Assembly: GCF_040450955.1 (NCBI RefSeq)
Contig: NZ_CP144373.1
Span: forward strand, 686,001-750,000
Length of the DNA: 64,000 bases
Reading direction: 5' to 3'
Origin: Thermodesulfovibrio sp. 3907-1M
GTDB lineage: Bacteria; Nitrospirota; Thermodesulfovibrionia; Thermodesulfovibrionales; Thermodesulfovibrionaceae
The position numbers were made by a program, and so were the translations under genes. Positions 53,243 to 60,991 of this stretch are shown piece after piece. The notes below the pieces were generated by a model, which had not been told where the DNA came from, did not search any database, and was given only the letters and a program-made list of their open reading frames with translations. The first letter of the stretch is position 1. Every line of letters starts with the position of its first letter.

Positions 53243-54133
53243 ATGAGACCTTTTAAAGAAATCAAAGCGAACTATTATTTTACAAAAGAGGATGAGAATA
53301 GGCTTTTAGAGCTTAAGCCTCTTATGGAAAAAAGAGCTGAAAAAGTTGTAGGAGCTCTTTATCAATGGATCATCCAGACAGATTCAGCAAAAAGAATTTT
53401 TAAAAATGAATCATTAATAAAACATGTAATGAGACTCGTAAGAACATGGTTTATAAGTCTTTTTTCTGGCAGATATGATAACTACTTTTATGATTCTCTG
53501 ATAAGAGTTGGACAAAAACATGAAAAAGTTGGCGTAGATCCTCATTTTATGACAAGAGCAATAAATATCATAAGAAATGCCTGCGTTGATATACTTTGTG
53601 AGGAAATGGAACAAAACAGAGAAAAATATTTAATCTCAATCAATAAGATACTTGACATAAATCTTGATATTATCACCTCTGCTTACCTTGAGGAAGAAAT
53701 CAAAGGTTATTCCCCAGCCTATAGAATAAAACTACAACTTGTAAGGTATGGTGAAATATTCTCTCAACTTGTAAGTATCGTTTTAATACTTGGATTGAGC
53801 ATTCTTACTTTTGCTGTTATTTATCTTTGTGGAAAAGACATATATGAAATATTATCAGGTAAATTAGAACAGACAATTGTAACAGCACTTGGTTCAGTTC
53901 TTATTCTATGGGTTATGCTTGAACTTTTAAATACTGAAATCACGCATCTTAAAGGAGGAAAATTCAGAATAAGTGTTTTTGTTGGAGTTGCTCTTGTTAC
54001 TGTAATAAGAGAGACAATGATTGCAACCCTAAAACATGAAACAATTGAATTCATAATTTCATTAATAGCTGCTATTCTCGTAATTGGTTTAATTTACTGG
54101 TTAGTTAAAAAGACAGAGGAGGACAGAAGATGA
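53243..54133 (+). CDS. Protoglobin-PsiE fusion: putative heme gas sensor with membrane domain
   Basis: A 296-residue protein with two parts. Residues 8-165 match the protoglobin/globin-coupled sensor fold: YYFTKEDENRLLELKPLMEK at the start, Tyr40 at the likely distal B10 site, TWFISLFSGRYDNYF, and the proximal histidine His93 in RVGQKHEKVGVDPHF. Residues 172-290 hold four membrane helices (about 172-195, 210-230, 243-256, 267-288). The motif VMLELLNTEITHLKGGK between them and VIRETM after them fit the PsiE (phosphate-starvation-inducible E) domain. The sensor would face the cytoplasm. It lies 1 nt after purH and overlaps purD by 4 nt, so it is made with the nucleotide enzymes. The domain calls are by eye; the partner and output are unknown. 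Confidence 0.82.
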   Translation: MRPFKEIKANYYFTKEDENRLLELKPLMEKRAEKVVGALYQWIIQTDSAKRIFKNESLIKHVMRLVRTWFISLFSGRYDNYFYDSLIRVGQKHEKVGVDPHFMTRAINIIRNACVDILCEEMEQNREKYLISINKILDINLDIITSAYLEEEIKGYSPAYRIKLQLVRYGEIFSQLVSIVLILGLSILTFAVIYLCGKDIYEILSGKLEQTIVTALGSVLILWVMLELLNTEITHLKGGKFRISVFVGVALVTVIRETMIATLKHETIEFIISLIAAILVIGLIYWLVKKTEEDRR

Positions 54134-55395
54134 AAGTTCTTGTTATAGGTTCAGGAGGAAGAGAACATGCCATAGTATGGAGACTTGCGCAGTCAAGAGT
54201 AATTGATAAAATTTACTGTATGCCTGGAAATGCGGGGATTTCCGATCTGGCAGAGTGTGTAGAAATTGAGAGTAAGGAGTTTTCTACTCTTGTTGACTTT
54301 GTTAAATATGAGTGGATTGACCTTACAGTAGTTGGACCTGAAGACCCTCTTGCAAAGGGAATTGTTGATGTGTTTCAGAAAGAGGGACGAAAAATTATCG
54401 GTCCAACAAAAGCAGCTGCTCAACTGGAAAGTAGTAAAGTTTTTGCAAAGGAATTTATGAAAAGGCATAAAATTCCAACAGCGGAATACAAAGTTTTTAC
54501 ATCCTACACACACGCTGAAGAATATATTAGATTGAAAGGCGCTCCAATTGTTGTAAAAGCAGATGGACTTGCTGCAGGCAAAGGAGTTTTTGTATGCCAG
54601 AGTTATGAAGAAGCAGTTGAGGCATTAAAACTTATTATGAAAGAAAAAATTTTTGGTTCCGCTGGAGAAAAAGTTGTCATTGAAGAATGTCTTCAGGGTA
54701 AAGAAGCTTCCTATCTTGTTTTTACAGATGGTAAAAACATAGTCCCAATGGTTACATCAAAGGACCATAAAAGACTTCTTGACAACGATGAGGGACCAAA
54801 TACAGGAGGTATGGGAACATTCAGTCCTAATCCAGTAATTACTGCAGAACTTGAAAAAGAAATCCTTGATACAATAATTAAGCCAACAATAAGAGGATTA
54901 AAATCTGAAGGAATAGTTTATAAAGGGATTCTTTATGCAGGACTTATGATTGTCAATAACAAACCGTATGTGCTTGAGTTTAATTGCCGATTTGGTGATC
55001 CTGAAACACAGGTAATTTTGCCAAGACTTGAAACTGACTTAGTTGACATTTTTATGGCAATAACAGAGCAGAAATTAAATAAAGTAGATGTAAAATGGAA
55101 AGATGCTTCATCTTTATGTGTTATTCTTGCATCAGAAGGATATCCGGGAAAATATAAAAAAGGTCTGCCTATTAAAGGTCTTGAAATGGTAAAAGGATTA
55201 AAAGATGTAATTGTCTTTCATGCAGGCACTAAATTTGATGAAGACGGCAGGATTGTAACAAATGGAGGAAGAGTTCTTGGAGTTACTGCCTTAGGAAAAG
55301 ATATAAAAGAGGCAAGGCATAAGGTTTATAACGCTGTTAAGTTAATTCATTTTGAAGGAATGCAGTACAGAAAAGACATTGGATTAAATATTTAA
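54130..55395 (+). CDS. purD: Phosphoribosylamine-glycine ligase (GAR synthetase)
   Basis: PurD joins phosphoribosylamine and glycine with ATP, the second purine step. The 421 residues show the N domain ([19 protein letters not shown]), the ATP-grasp core ([34 protein letters not shown]) and the metal site [11 protein letters not shown]. It is last in the nine-gene operon; a 23 nt AT-rich gap separates it from tRNA-Leu. Confidence 0.97.
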   Translation: MKVLVIGSGGREHAIVWRLAQSRVIDKIYCMPGNAGISDLAECVEIESKEFSTLVDFVKYEWIDLTVVGPEDPLAKGIVDVFQKEGRKIIGPTKAAAQLESSKVFAKEFMKRHKIPTAEYKVFTSYTHAEEYIRLKGAPIVVKADGLAAGKGVFVCQSYEEAVEALKLIMKEKIFGSAGEKVVIEECLQGKEASYLVFTDGKNIVPMVTSKDHKRLLDNDEGPNTGGMGTFSPNPVITAELEKEILDTIIKPTIRGLKSEGIVYKGILYAGLMIVNNKPYVLEFNCRFGDPETQVILPRLETDLVDIFMAITEQKLNKVDVKWKDASSLCVILASEGYPGKYKKGLPIKGLEMVKGLKDVIVFHAGTKFDEDGRIVTNGGRVLGVTALGKDIKEARHKVYNAVKLIHFEGMQYRKDIGLNI

Positions 55396-55418
55396 AAAAT
55401 TTTTAAAATAAAAAATAA

Positions 55419-55499
55419 GCGAGAGTGGCGGAATGGCAGACGCGCTGGACTTAGAATCCAGTGGAGAGATCCGTGAGGGTTCAAATCCCTCCTCTCGCA
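55419..55499 (+). tRNA. tRNA-Leu (UAG)
   Basis: A class II tRNA of 81 nt. The acceptor stem GCGAGAG pairs with CTCTCGC, discriminator A. The anticodon stem CTGGA/TCCAG holds a 7 nt loop with TAG at 55452-55454, reading CUA and related leucine codons. The long variable arm forms a GGA/TCC stem, and the T arm is GAGGG-TTCAAAT-CCCTC. CCA is not encoded. It follows purD closely and no separate promoter is evident. Confidence 0.96.
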
Positions 55500-55556
55500 T
55501 TGAATGTTAAAACTCTCCATTTTGCTAATTTTGTTCTTTAGAGGTGAAGCTTAAAA

Positions 55557-56084
55557 ATGCAAGAGAAAAAAATTAATGGAAAAACATTACGGATAATGAT
55601 CGGAGATATCACAGAAAGGGATACAGATGCCATTGTTAATGCAGCAAATAATTATCTCAAACACGGTGGAGGAGTGGCTGGTGCAATTGTGCGAAAGGGT
55701 GGACAGATCATACAGGAAGAAAGTGATAGAATTGGCTTTGTGCCAACAGGTTCTGCAGCAATCACCACTGCTGGTTCTTTAAAAGCAAAATATATAATTC
55801 ATGCTGTTGGACCTAAGTGGGGTGAGAGCCAGGAAGAAGAAAAGCTTAAAAATGCGGTATTAAGCAGTCTCAGGCTTGCCAATGATTATAAACTTAAAAC
55901 CATATCATTCCCTGCGATAAGTTCAGGAATATATGGCTGTCCAAAGAATATGGTTGCAAAAGTTTTAATTAACACTGCAGCTGAATATTTAAAAAACTAC
56001 AATACAACTCTTGAACTCATTGAGTTCTGTCTTTTTGATGAAGAAAGCTTTCGCTACTTTAAAGAGGAGTTTGATAAAATATAA
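55557..56084 (+). CDS. Macro domain protein (ADP-ribose-binding/O-acetyl-ADP-ribose deacetylase type)
   Basis: A 175-residue single macro domain. Motifs seen are GDITERDTDAIVNAANNYL, the GGGVAGAIVRKGG loop, IIHAVGPKWGE and the phosphate loop FPAISSGIYGCP. Such proteins bind ADP-ribose and many remove it from proteins or hydrolyse O-acetyl-ADP-ribose. The Asn-Asn-Gly/Ala region is intact. GAGGTG precedes the ATG at a suitable distance. The gene ends 5 nt before tRNA-Thr and begins 57 nt after tRNA-Leu, so it may share their transcript. Confidence 0.93.
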   Translation: MQEKKINGKTLRIMIGDITERDTDAIVNAANNYLKHGGGVAGAIVRKGGQIIQEESDRIGFVPTGSAAITTAGSLKAKYIIHAVGPKWGESQEEEKLKNAVLSSLRLANDYKLKTISFPAISSGIYGCPKNMVAKVLINTAAEYLKNYNTTLELIEFCLFDEESFRYFKEEFDKI

Positions 56085-56089
56085 TTAAT

Positions 56090-56161
56090 GCCGGGATAGC
56101 TCAGCGGTAGAGCAGTCGATTCGTAATCGACTGGTCGTGGGTTCAAATCCCATTCCCGGCT
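56090..56161 (+). tRNA. tRNA-Thr (CGU)
   Basis: A 72 nt tRNA. The acceptor stem is GCCGGGA/TCCCGGC, with discriminator T. The anticodon stem GTCGA/TCGAC holds the loop TTCGTAA, with CGT at 56122-56124 reading ACG. The D arm (GCTCAGCGGTAGAGC) and T arm (GTGGG-TTCAAAT-CCCAT) are regular; CCA is not encoded. U at position 73 is unusual for bacterial tRNA-Thr, where A is common. Its 3' end abuts the stop codon of the convergent YkuK-like gene. Confidence 0.95.
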
Positions 56162-56656
56162 TTAATTTGTATGCCTGTCTGCTACTTTTGTAGCACCGAA
56201 GGAATCAGGTTTTGTTACAGCAATATATCCTGAGCCAACAATCATCTTAATAACTTCCTTAACAAGACTTCTTGTTGCTCCATTTTTACCTATATCAAGA
56301 TGAATTTCAACGGGTAATCGGGAAACTCCATTTTCAGATAATTTACTCCTTAAAGCCTCTGCCACTTCAAGGCTGAGTGAGGCTTCAGTAAAAATTCTCA
56401 ACTTTAAACTATCCACTTTTTCATGTTTTATTTTTCTGTAAAAATATCTTCCACCAGAACCTTTTCTATGAATTATTATTGCAGTTACAAAGACAGTCTC
56501 TTCTCCAGGAAAAGAATCACTCCCTACTATTAAATTGTATTGTCTGTCAGGTTGTTCTCTTACAAAATCTATTATTTTTTCAAAAACCTGTTGAAATGAC
56601 AAACATCCAAATGTAGGACTGATAAAAACTGATTTTTTTAACGATTCAGCTTCCAT
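56162..56656 (-). CDS. YkuK-like RNase H-fold protein (DUF458)
   Basis: A 164-residue protein resembling Bacillus YkuK and the DUF458 family, which has an RNase H-like fold with unproven activity. The first conserved acid lies in LIVGSDSFPG; other family features are VTAIIIHRKGSGGRYFYRK, EIHLDIGKNG and GYIAVTKPDSFGATKVADRHT at the end. It is convergent to tRNA-Thr with no gap at all. It is divergent from tRNA-Gly with 76 nt between. No partner gene is evident. Confidence 0.85.
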   Translation of the reverse strand: MEAESLKKSVFISPTFGCLSFQQVFEKIIDFVREQPDRQYNLIVGSDSFPGEETVFVTAIIIHRKGSGGRYFYRKIKHEKVDSLKLRIFTEASLSLEVAEALRSKLSENGVSRLPVEIHLDIGKNGATRSLVKEVIKMIVGSGYIAVTKPDSFGATKVADRHTN

Positions 56657-56687
56657 TTTTTATATTTTACCAAAAATTCTCCAAAAG

Positions 56688-56717
56688 TTGACATATTTTA
56701 ATCTATGATGATATAAA
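56688..56717 (+). promoter_or_regulatory. Promoter of tRNA-Gly and the downstream operon
   Basis: TTGACA (56688-56693), an 18 nt spacer and TATAAA (56712-56717) place the start site near 56724, 9 nt before the mature tRNA-Gly 5' end. This is the clearest stable-RNA promoter in the window. Confidence 0.75.
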
Positions 56718-56732
56718 AAACTATATACCTTT

Positions 56733-56804
56733 GCGGGCGTAACTCAGCGGGAGAGTGTCAGCTTCCCAAGCTGAAGGTCGCGGGTTCAAATCCCGTCGCC
56801 CGCT
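56733..56804 (+). tRNA. tRNA-Gly (CCC)
   Basis: A 72 nt tRNA. The acceptor stem GCGGGCG pairs with CGCCCGC, with discriminator T, normal for glycine. The anticodon stem TCAGC/GCTGA holds TTCCCAA, with CCC at 56765-56767 reading GGG. The T arm is GCGGG-TTCAAAT-CCCGT. The acceptor stem is followed at once by a T-run (56804-56809), so the tRNA 3' end could act as a weak terminator before the methyltransferase gene. Confidence 0.95.
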
Positions 56805-56812
56805 TTTTTATT

Positions 56813-56818
56813 GGAGGT
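56813..56818 (+). promoter_or_regulatory. Ribosome-binding site setting the methyltransferase start
   Basis: GGAGGT at 56813-56818 lies just before the TTG at 56823. A TTG at 56811 overlaps this site and is therefore unlikely to be the start. Confidence 0.65.
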
Positions 56819-56822
56819 CAGC

Positions 56823-57608
56823 TTGTCAGTATTCAAAGAAGGTGATTTAGCTCTTTTGATAGATTCAAAGGAAAGAAAATATCTTGTTACTTTAAAAAAA
56901 GACGCTTCTTTTTCATTCCATAAGGGTAATGTTTACTTCAATGAAATAATAGGCAAGCCCGATGGAACTAAGATTAAATCATCTCACGGGGAGACTTTAA
57001 CTGCTTTTCGCCCTACCCTTGAAGAATACATTCTTAAAATGAAAAGAGGAGCTCAGATAATATATCCAAAAGATATTTCAAGAATTATCACCCTTCTTGA
57101 TGTCTTCCCTGGAGCAAAAGTATTTGAAGCTGGAACAGGCTCTGGAGCCTTAACTCTGTATCTTTTACGAGCTGTTGGAGAAAAAGGCAAGGTTGTCTCA
57201 TACGAAAAAAGGCAGGATTTTTATGAAAATGCGAGGATAAATATTGAAAAATTTATTGAAAATGAAGCTGCAGGACAATTAATTCTTTTAAATAAAGACA
57301 TTGCTGAAGGGATAGAAGAGTCAGACTTTGATAGAGCAATTCTTGACCTTACAGAACCATGGCTTTTTCTTGATAAGGTGGTAAATGCTTTAAAATCTGG
57401 TGGAATTATAGGATGTTACCTGACAACAGTTTTACAGATATATAGTTTGATGGAAGAATTTGAAAAAAACTTCTCTCAAAAACTTCATAAAATCGGCATA
57501 TTTGAAATTCTTGAAAGAAAATGGGAAAAACAGGGTCTAAGCCTCAGGCCAGCCTTAAGAATGGTGGCTCATACAGGATTTATTGTTGTCTTTAGAAAAC
57601 TTTCATGA
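56823..57608 (+). CDS. trmI: tRNA (adenine-58-N1)-methyltransferase, TrmI type
   Basis: A 261-residue methyltransferase that makes m1A at position 58 of the tRNA T loop, a change linked to thermostability. The N-terminal beta domain is followed by a Rossmann core with the SAM motif VFEAGTGSGALTLYLLRAVG, SYEKRQDFYENARINIEKF, and the family segment RAILDLTEPW. I begin at the TTG at 56823 because of its ribosome site. The gene lies directly behind tRNA-Gly and overlaps the radical SAM gene by 4 nt. A tRNA modification gene beside tRNA genes fits functionally. Confidence 0.9.
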   Translation: MSVFKEGDLALLIDSKERKYLVTLKKDASFSFHKGNVYFNEIIGKPDGTKIKSSHGETLTAFRPTLEEYILKMKRGAQIIYPKDISRIITLLDVFPGAKVFEAGTGSGALTLYLLRAVGEKGKVVSYEKRQDFYENARINIEKFIENEAAGQLILLNKDIAEGIEESDFDRAILDLTEPWLFLDKVVNALKSGGIIGCYLTTVLQIYSLMEEFEKNFSQKLHKIGIFEILERKWEKQGLSLRPALRMVAHTGFIVVFRKLS

Positions 57609-58909
57609 CTGTCAGGTGTCTTCTTGTAAATCCCTGGATTTATGACTTTGCTGCCTATAATTTCTGGGCAAGACCTCTCGGATTGTTGAAAGTGGCTGAA
57701 TTTTTAAGTCAATTTAACTTTGAACTATTCTTAATAGACTGCTGTGATTCCTTTAGAGTGAAAAAATATGGAACAGGAAAATACAGGGCAGAAGTTGTTG
57801 AAAAACCTGAAATTTTAAAAAATATACATAGAAAATATAAAAGATACGGATGCAGTAAGGAAGAATTCATTGAAAAATTAAGCCTTGCTGATTCTGTTGA
57901 CCTTATCCTGGTTACTTCTATTATGGCTTACTGGTGGTACGGAGTAAAGGAAGTTATAAAAATTTTAAGAGAAAAATTCAAAGACATTCCAATTATTCTT
58001 GGAGGAATTTATGCTACTCTTTATAAAGAACATGCAGAAAAAAATACCAATGCTGATTTTATTTATGAAGGACAGATAGATAATAGATTAATTAAAACAA
58101 TTGAAAACTTTGGATTAAAGCTTAAAAGAATAAACGACAAGCCAAAATACTGGTGGCAGATGAGTTTTTATAAAGAAATGCCTTATGCTCCGATTTTAAC
58201 TTCCACAGGATGTCCTTTTAGATGTTCCTACTGTGCTTCTTCCCTGTTATATAAATCCTTTGAACAAAGAAATATAGATGAAGTAGTTGATGAAATTGAA
58301 GGATTATACAGGCTTGGAGTAAGAGACTTTGCCTTTTATGATGACGCTTTATTATATAAAGCTGATACTCATATAAAGCCTTTGCTTGAAAAACTACTTA
58401 AAAAGAATTTACAGGCAAGATTTCACACTCCCAATGGACTTCATGCCCGCTATATTGATAGAGAGCTTGCTCAGTTAATGAAGCTTACAGGATTTAAAAC
58501 TCTGAGACTGAGCCTTGAAACAGTGGACATAAAAAGGCAGATAGAAACAGGAGGAAAAGTTACCTCTGATGAAGTTGAAAGAGCAGTTTTTTATCTTAAA
58601 GAAGCAGGATTTTCTTGTCAGGAAATAGGAGTTTATGTAATGTATGGGCTCCCTGAACAAACTCTTGATGAAGTGAGAGCTAGCGTAGAGTTTCTTAGAA
58701 AATTAAGAGTTCGCATTCATTTAACAGAGTTTTCACCAATTAAAGGAACCTATTACTGGCAAAGGCTTGTAAGGACCGGCGTTATTTCCGAAGATTTAGA
58801 TCCTCTTTTGACAAATAATTCAATTTTTTCAGAGATTTTTGCTGGATATTCAAGAGAGGAATTACAAAAATTAAAACTTGATGTGAACAACTTTAATCTG
58901 ATATTATAG
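57605..58909 (+). CDS. Radical SAM protein with B12-binding-like N-terminus
   Basis: A 434-residue radical SAM enzyme. The N-terminal 170 residues resemble a cobalamin-binding (B12-type) domain: LLVNPWIYDFAAYN, PLGLLKVAEFL and LGGIYATLY. The cluster motif CPFRCSYC follows (Cys203, Cys207, Cys210), then the barrel signatures GVRDFAFYDDAL, TLRLSLETVD and YVMYGLPEQT. Known relatives include methyltransferases and many uncharacterised proteins, so the product is unknown. I see no DXHXXG motif, so B12 may be bound base-off or not at all. It overlaps trmI by 4 nt. Confidence 0.87.
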   Translation: MTVRCLLVNPWIYDFAAYNFWARPLGLLKVAEFLSQFNFELFLIDCCDSFRVKKYGTGKYRAEVVEKPEILKNIHRKYKRYGCSKEEFIEKLSLADSVDLILVTSIMAYWWYGVKEVIKILREKFKDIPIILGGIYATLYKEHAEKNTNADFIYEGQIDNRLIKTIENFGLKLKRINDKPKYWWQMSFYKEMPYAPILTSTGCPFRCSYCASSLLYKSFEQRNIDEVVDEIEGLYRLGVRDFAFYDDALLYKADTHIKPLLEKLLKKNLQARFHTPNGLHARYIDRELAQLMKLTGFKTLRLSLETVDIKRQIETGGKVTSDEVERAVFYLKEAGFSCQEIGVYVMYGLPEQTLDEVRASVEFLRKLRVRIHLTEFSPIKGTYYWQRLVRTGVISEDLDPLLTNNSIFSEIFAGYSREELQKLKLDVNNFNLIL

Positions 58910-58939
58910 ACAGCAAAGTTTTTAGCCTGGAGGAATCAA

Positions 58940-59416
58940 GTGGAAGAAAAAAAATTAGCAGAATTAATAAGAACAATCATCAGAGAAGAAGTCAGAGCCA
59001 TTGTTAAAGAAGAACTAACCGAAATTATTAGAGAAGAAGTTAAAGCAATCGTTAAAGAGGAAATCAAAGGACTCGTTAATGATGTGGCTATGCTGAAAAA
59101 TGATGTGGCTATGCTGAAAAATGATGTGGAAGAAATCAAGAAAGAGATGGCTACAAAAGCTGAATTAATGAGTATGGAGCAAAGATTCACTGCCTCACTT
59201 GAAAAACTAAGAGAAGCACTCAGGTTTTCCATGTTAGAAGTTCATAGTGATTTAGAAGACATAAAGGTTAAGTTAAAAATGTATGACTTTGACTTTTTGC
59301 TTAAACAAAATGATCATCTTGCAGGAGTTTTAAAGGATTTACTTGAAGAAAGAAAAGCTTTATCGCAGAGAATGAAAGACTTTGAAAGCAGGCTAAAAGC
59401 TCTTGAAGTAGCATAA
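58940..59416 (+). CDS. Coiled-coil protein of unknown function
   Basis: A 158-residue, mostly helical protein with no recognised catalytic motif. Residues 9-45 carry two copies of an alternating REEVRAIVKEEL-type pattern. A tandem duplication follows (NDVAMLK twice, then NDVEEIK), and the rest is a charged coiled coil to the C-terminus. It has a GTG start with GGAGG 10 nt upstream. The tandem heptads suggest length variation. Such proteins often form trimeric or filament-like bundles; the partner is not known. It lies 30 nt after the radical SAM gene and 1 nt before mqnB. Confidence 0.7.
   Translation: MEEKKLAELIRTIIREEVRAIVKEELTEIIREEVKAIVKEEIKGLVNDVAMLKNDVAMLKNDVEEIKKEMATKAELMSMEQRFTASLEKLREALRFSMLEVHSDLEDIKVKLKMYDFDFLLKQNDHLAGVLKDLLEERKALSQRMKDFESRLKALEVA
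59078..59119 (+). repeat. 21 bp tandem repeat in the coiled-coil gene
   Basis: Two exact head-to-tail 21 bp units (59078-59098 and 59099-59119) are followed by a partial third that keeps the first 10 bp. Each unit encodes one heptad, NDVAMLK, so the array stays in frame. Confidence 0.9.
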
Positions 59417-59417
59417 A

Positions 59418-60092
59418 TTGATAGCTCTATTTTTTGCTACTAAAAAAGAATGTGAATTAATCATTAAAAGCTTAAACAATAAGCAGTTTTTTTCCATAAA
59501 AACTGTATCATTTATAAAAGGCAAAATAAAAGATGTTGATTTAGTTTTATGTATCTCAGGTATTGGAAAAACTTCAGCAACCTTATCCTCTGTAATCTGT
59601 TTTGAAAATTTCTCTATAAAAGGGGCTATTGTATCAGGCATAGGAGGTGCCTATCCTTCCTCTGGGCTTGAGATAGGAAGTATTGCAGTAGCGGAAAAGG
59701 AAATCTTTGCTGACGAAGGACTGTTAAGAAACTGTCATGATGCTTCAGATTCTTTTATTTTTTTCAATCTTGAACAAATATCTCTTTATGTACCAGATTT
59801 TTTGAAAAATCTTCCTAAAGGAACATTTCTCACTGTTTCATCCTGCACAGGAAATCTTGAAAGAGCCAGACTCCTTGAAAAAAAGTTCAATGCTCTGTGT
59901 GAAAACATGGAAGGTGCAGCAGTTGGAAGAGTATCTAAAATTTATAATATTCCATGTATTGAAATAAGAAGTATCAGTAATATGGTTACTGACAGAGCAG
60001 AACTTTTAAGTTTAAAGGAAGTGGCAGAGAAATCTTTGATTGTTCAAAAATTTATTATTGAAAATCTTACACTATTTGAAGAGTCTCTTTAA
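59418..60092 (+). CDS. mqnB: Futalosine hydrolase
   Basis: MqnB cleaves futalosine to dehypoxanthine futalosine and hypoxanthine in the alternative menaquinone pathway. The 224-residue nucleoside phosphorylase-like protein shows IGKTSATLSS, VSGIGGAYP, the purine-site segment CENMEGAAVGRV with the catalytic Glu, and RSISNMVTDR, the family closing motif. A TTG start lies 1 nt after the previous stop. The other mqn genes are not in this window. Its end overlaps the converging TPR gene by 26 nt. Confidence 0.93.
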   Translation: MIALFFATKKECELIIKSLNNKQFFSIKTVSFIKGKIKDVDLVLCISGIGKTSATLSSVICFENFSIKGAIVSGIGGAYPSSGLEIGSIAVAEKEIFADEGLLRNCHDASDSFIFFNLEQISLYVPDFLKNLPKGTFLTVSSCTGNLERARLLEKKFNALCENMEGAAVGRVSKIYNIPCIEIRSISNMVTDRAELLSLKEVAEKSLIVQKFIIENLTLFEESL

Positions 60093-60558
60093 TCTCTTCA
60101 ATAATTTTTGTCACGCTGTTTTTTAAATTTGGATAATTCTCTCCAGAATACTTTATAAAAGCTTCATAATGTTTTAAAGCATCAGACTTTTTATTCATTC
60201 TATAGTAAGTTACCGCAAGATTGTAATTTGTTTCAGGATTTTCAGGGTCAAGTTCAAGGGCTTTTAGAAAAAATCCCACAGCTTTTTCATACTCTTCTTT
60301 ATTTAGATAGACAAGCCCTATATTTGCATATGGCAAGGCAAAATCTTCTTTAATTTCAATGGCTTTTTTAAACTCTTCTATTGCTTCTTCAAATTTACTG
60401 AGATAAAAAAGAGCAAGCCCGTAATTGTTATGAAGTTCCGCTAAATTAGAGTTTTCCTGAATTAGCTCTCTATAAATTTTGCAAGCTTCATCAAACTCTT
60501 TATATCTGAGCATTAAGTTTGCTTCTTCAAATCTTGTTTCAAAATCCTGCTTTTCCAT
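60067..60558 (-). CDS. TPR repeat protein
   Basis: A 163-residue cytoplasmic protein of about four tetratricopeptide repeats: units around residues 5-38, 39-72 (ELHNNYGLALFYLSKFEEAI), 73-106 (ALPYANIGLVYLNKEEYEKA) and 107-140 (PETNYNLAVTYYRMNKKSDA). I start at the ATG at 60558; the frame is open further upstream but that part lies in the receiver gene. It would act as a protein-binding scaffold. It is last in the trmB-receiver-TPR row, 19 nt after the receiver gene. Confidence 0.9.
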   Translation of the reverse strand: MEKQDFETRFEEANLMLRYKEFDEACKIYRELIQENSNLAELHNNYGLALFYLSKFEEAIEEFKKAIEIKEDFALPYANIGLVYLNKEEYEKAVGFFLKALELDPENPETNYNLAVTYYRMNKKSDALKHYEAFIKYSGENYPNLKNSVTKIIEEIKETLQIV

Positions 60559-60577
60559 AAGAAAAATTATATCAAAT

Positions 60578-60991
60578 CTACTGAGGTTTTGTATACATAT
60601 ACCATGGTTTTTCCGTAGCTCTATGAATGCCACATAATTTTGCCACTGCATCAACTATTTGATTAGCATTAAAAGGTCTTACAATAATATTGTCAACCAT
60701 TTTATCCTGAATAAGCTTTACTATTTCCTGTTTGGCAGTATCAGCTGAGATTATCAAAAGAATTTTAATCTTTGATTTATCCCTAATTTTCTGTAAAAAA
60801 GGAATTGTGCTTTCACCATCAATCTGAGAGTCAATTATCATTCCACAAAAATTTACGTCTGATTCAAAAAGCTTTTCAATTTGATAAACATGATCAAAAT
60901 ATTGCAGTGAGACTTCTGAAAGATCCTTCAAAGCCCAGTTAATAGTGTTTTTAATATCCTTTTGAACACATACAAGAATCTTCTTTTTCAT
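60578..60991 (-). CDS. Degenerate receiver-domain protein
   Basis: A 137-residue stand-alone receiver fold. The phospho-acceptor position is kept (Asp54 in MIIDSQ). The N-terminal acidic pair is weak (VQKD, with one acid at 12) and the usual switch lysine is Arg105 in VRPF. Phosphorylation is therefore doubtful. It has no output domain and probably works by protein contact. It overlaps the trmB gene by 4 nt and precedes a TPR protein. Confidence 0.85.
   Translation of the reverse strand: MKKKILVCVQKDIKNTINWALKDLSEVSLQYFDHVYQIEKLFESDVNFCGMIIDSQIDGESTIPFLQKIRDKSKIKILLIISADTAKQEIVKLIQDKMVDNIIVRPFNANQIVDAVAKLCGIHRATEKPWYMYTKPQ

Noticed and set aside
53243-54133. Reading this gene as a plain membrane protein or a chemotaxis receptor
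   Set aside because: There is no HAMP or MCP signalling region; the helices are C-terminal and match PsiE spacing, while the soluble half carries globin features.
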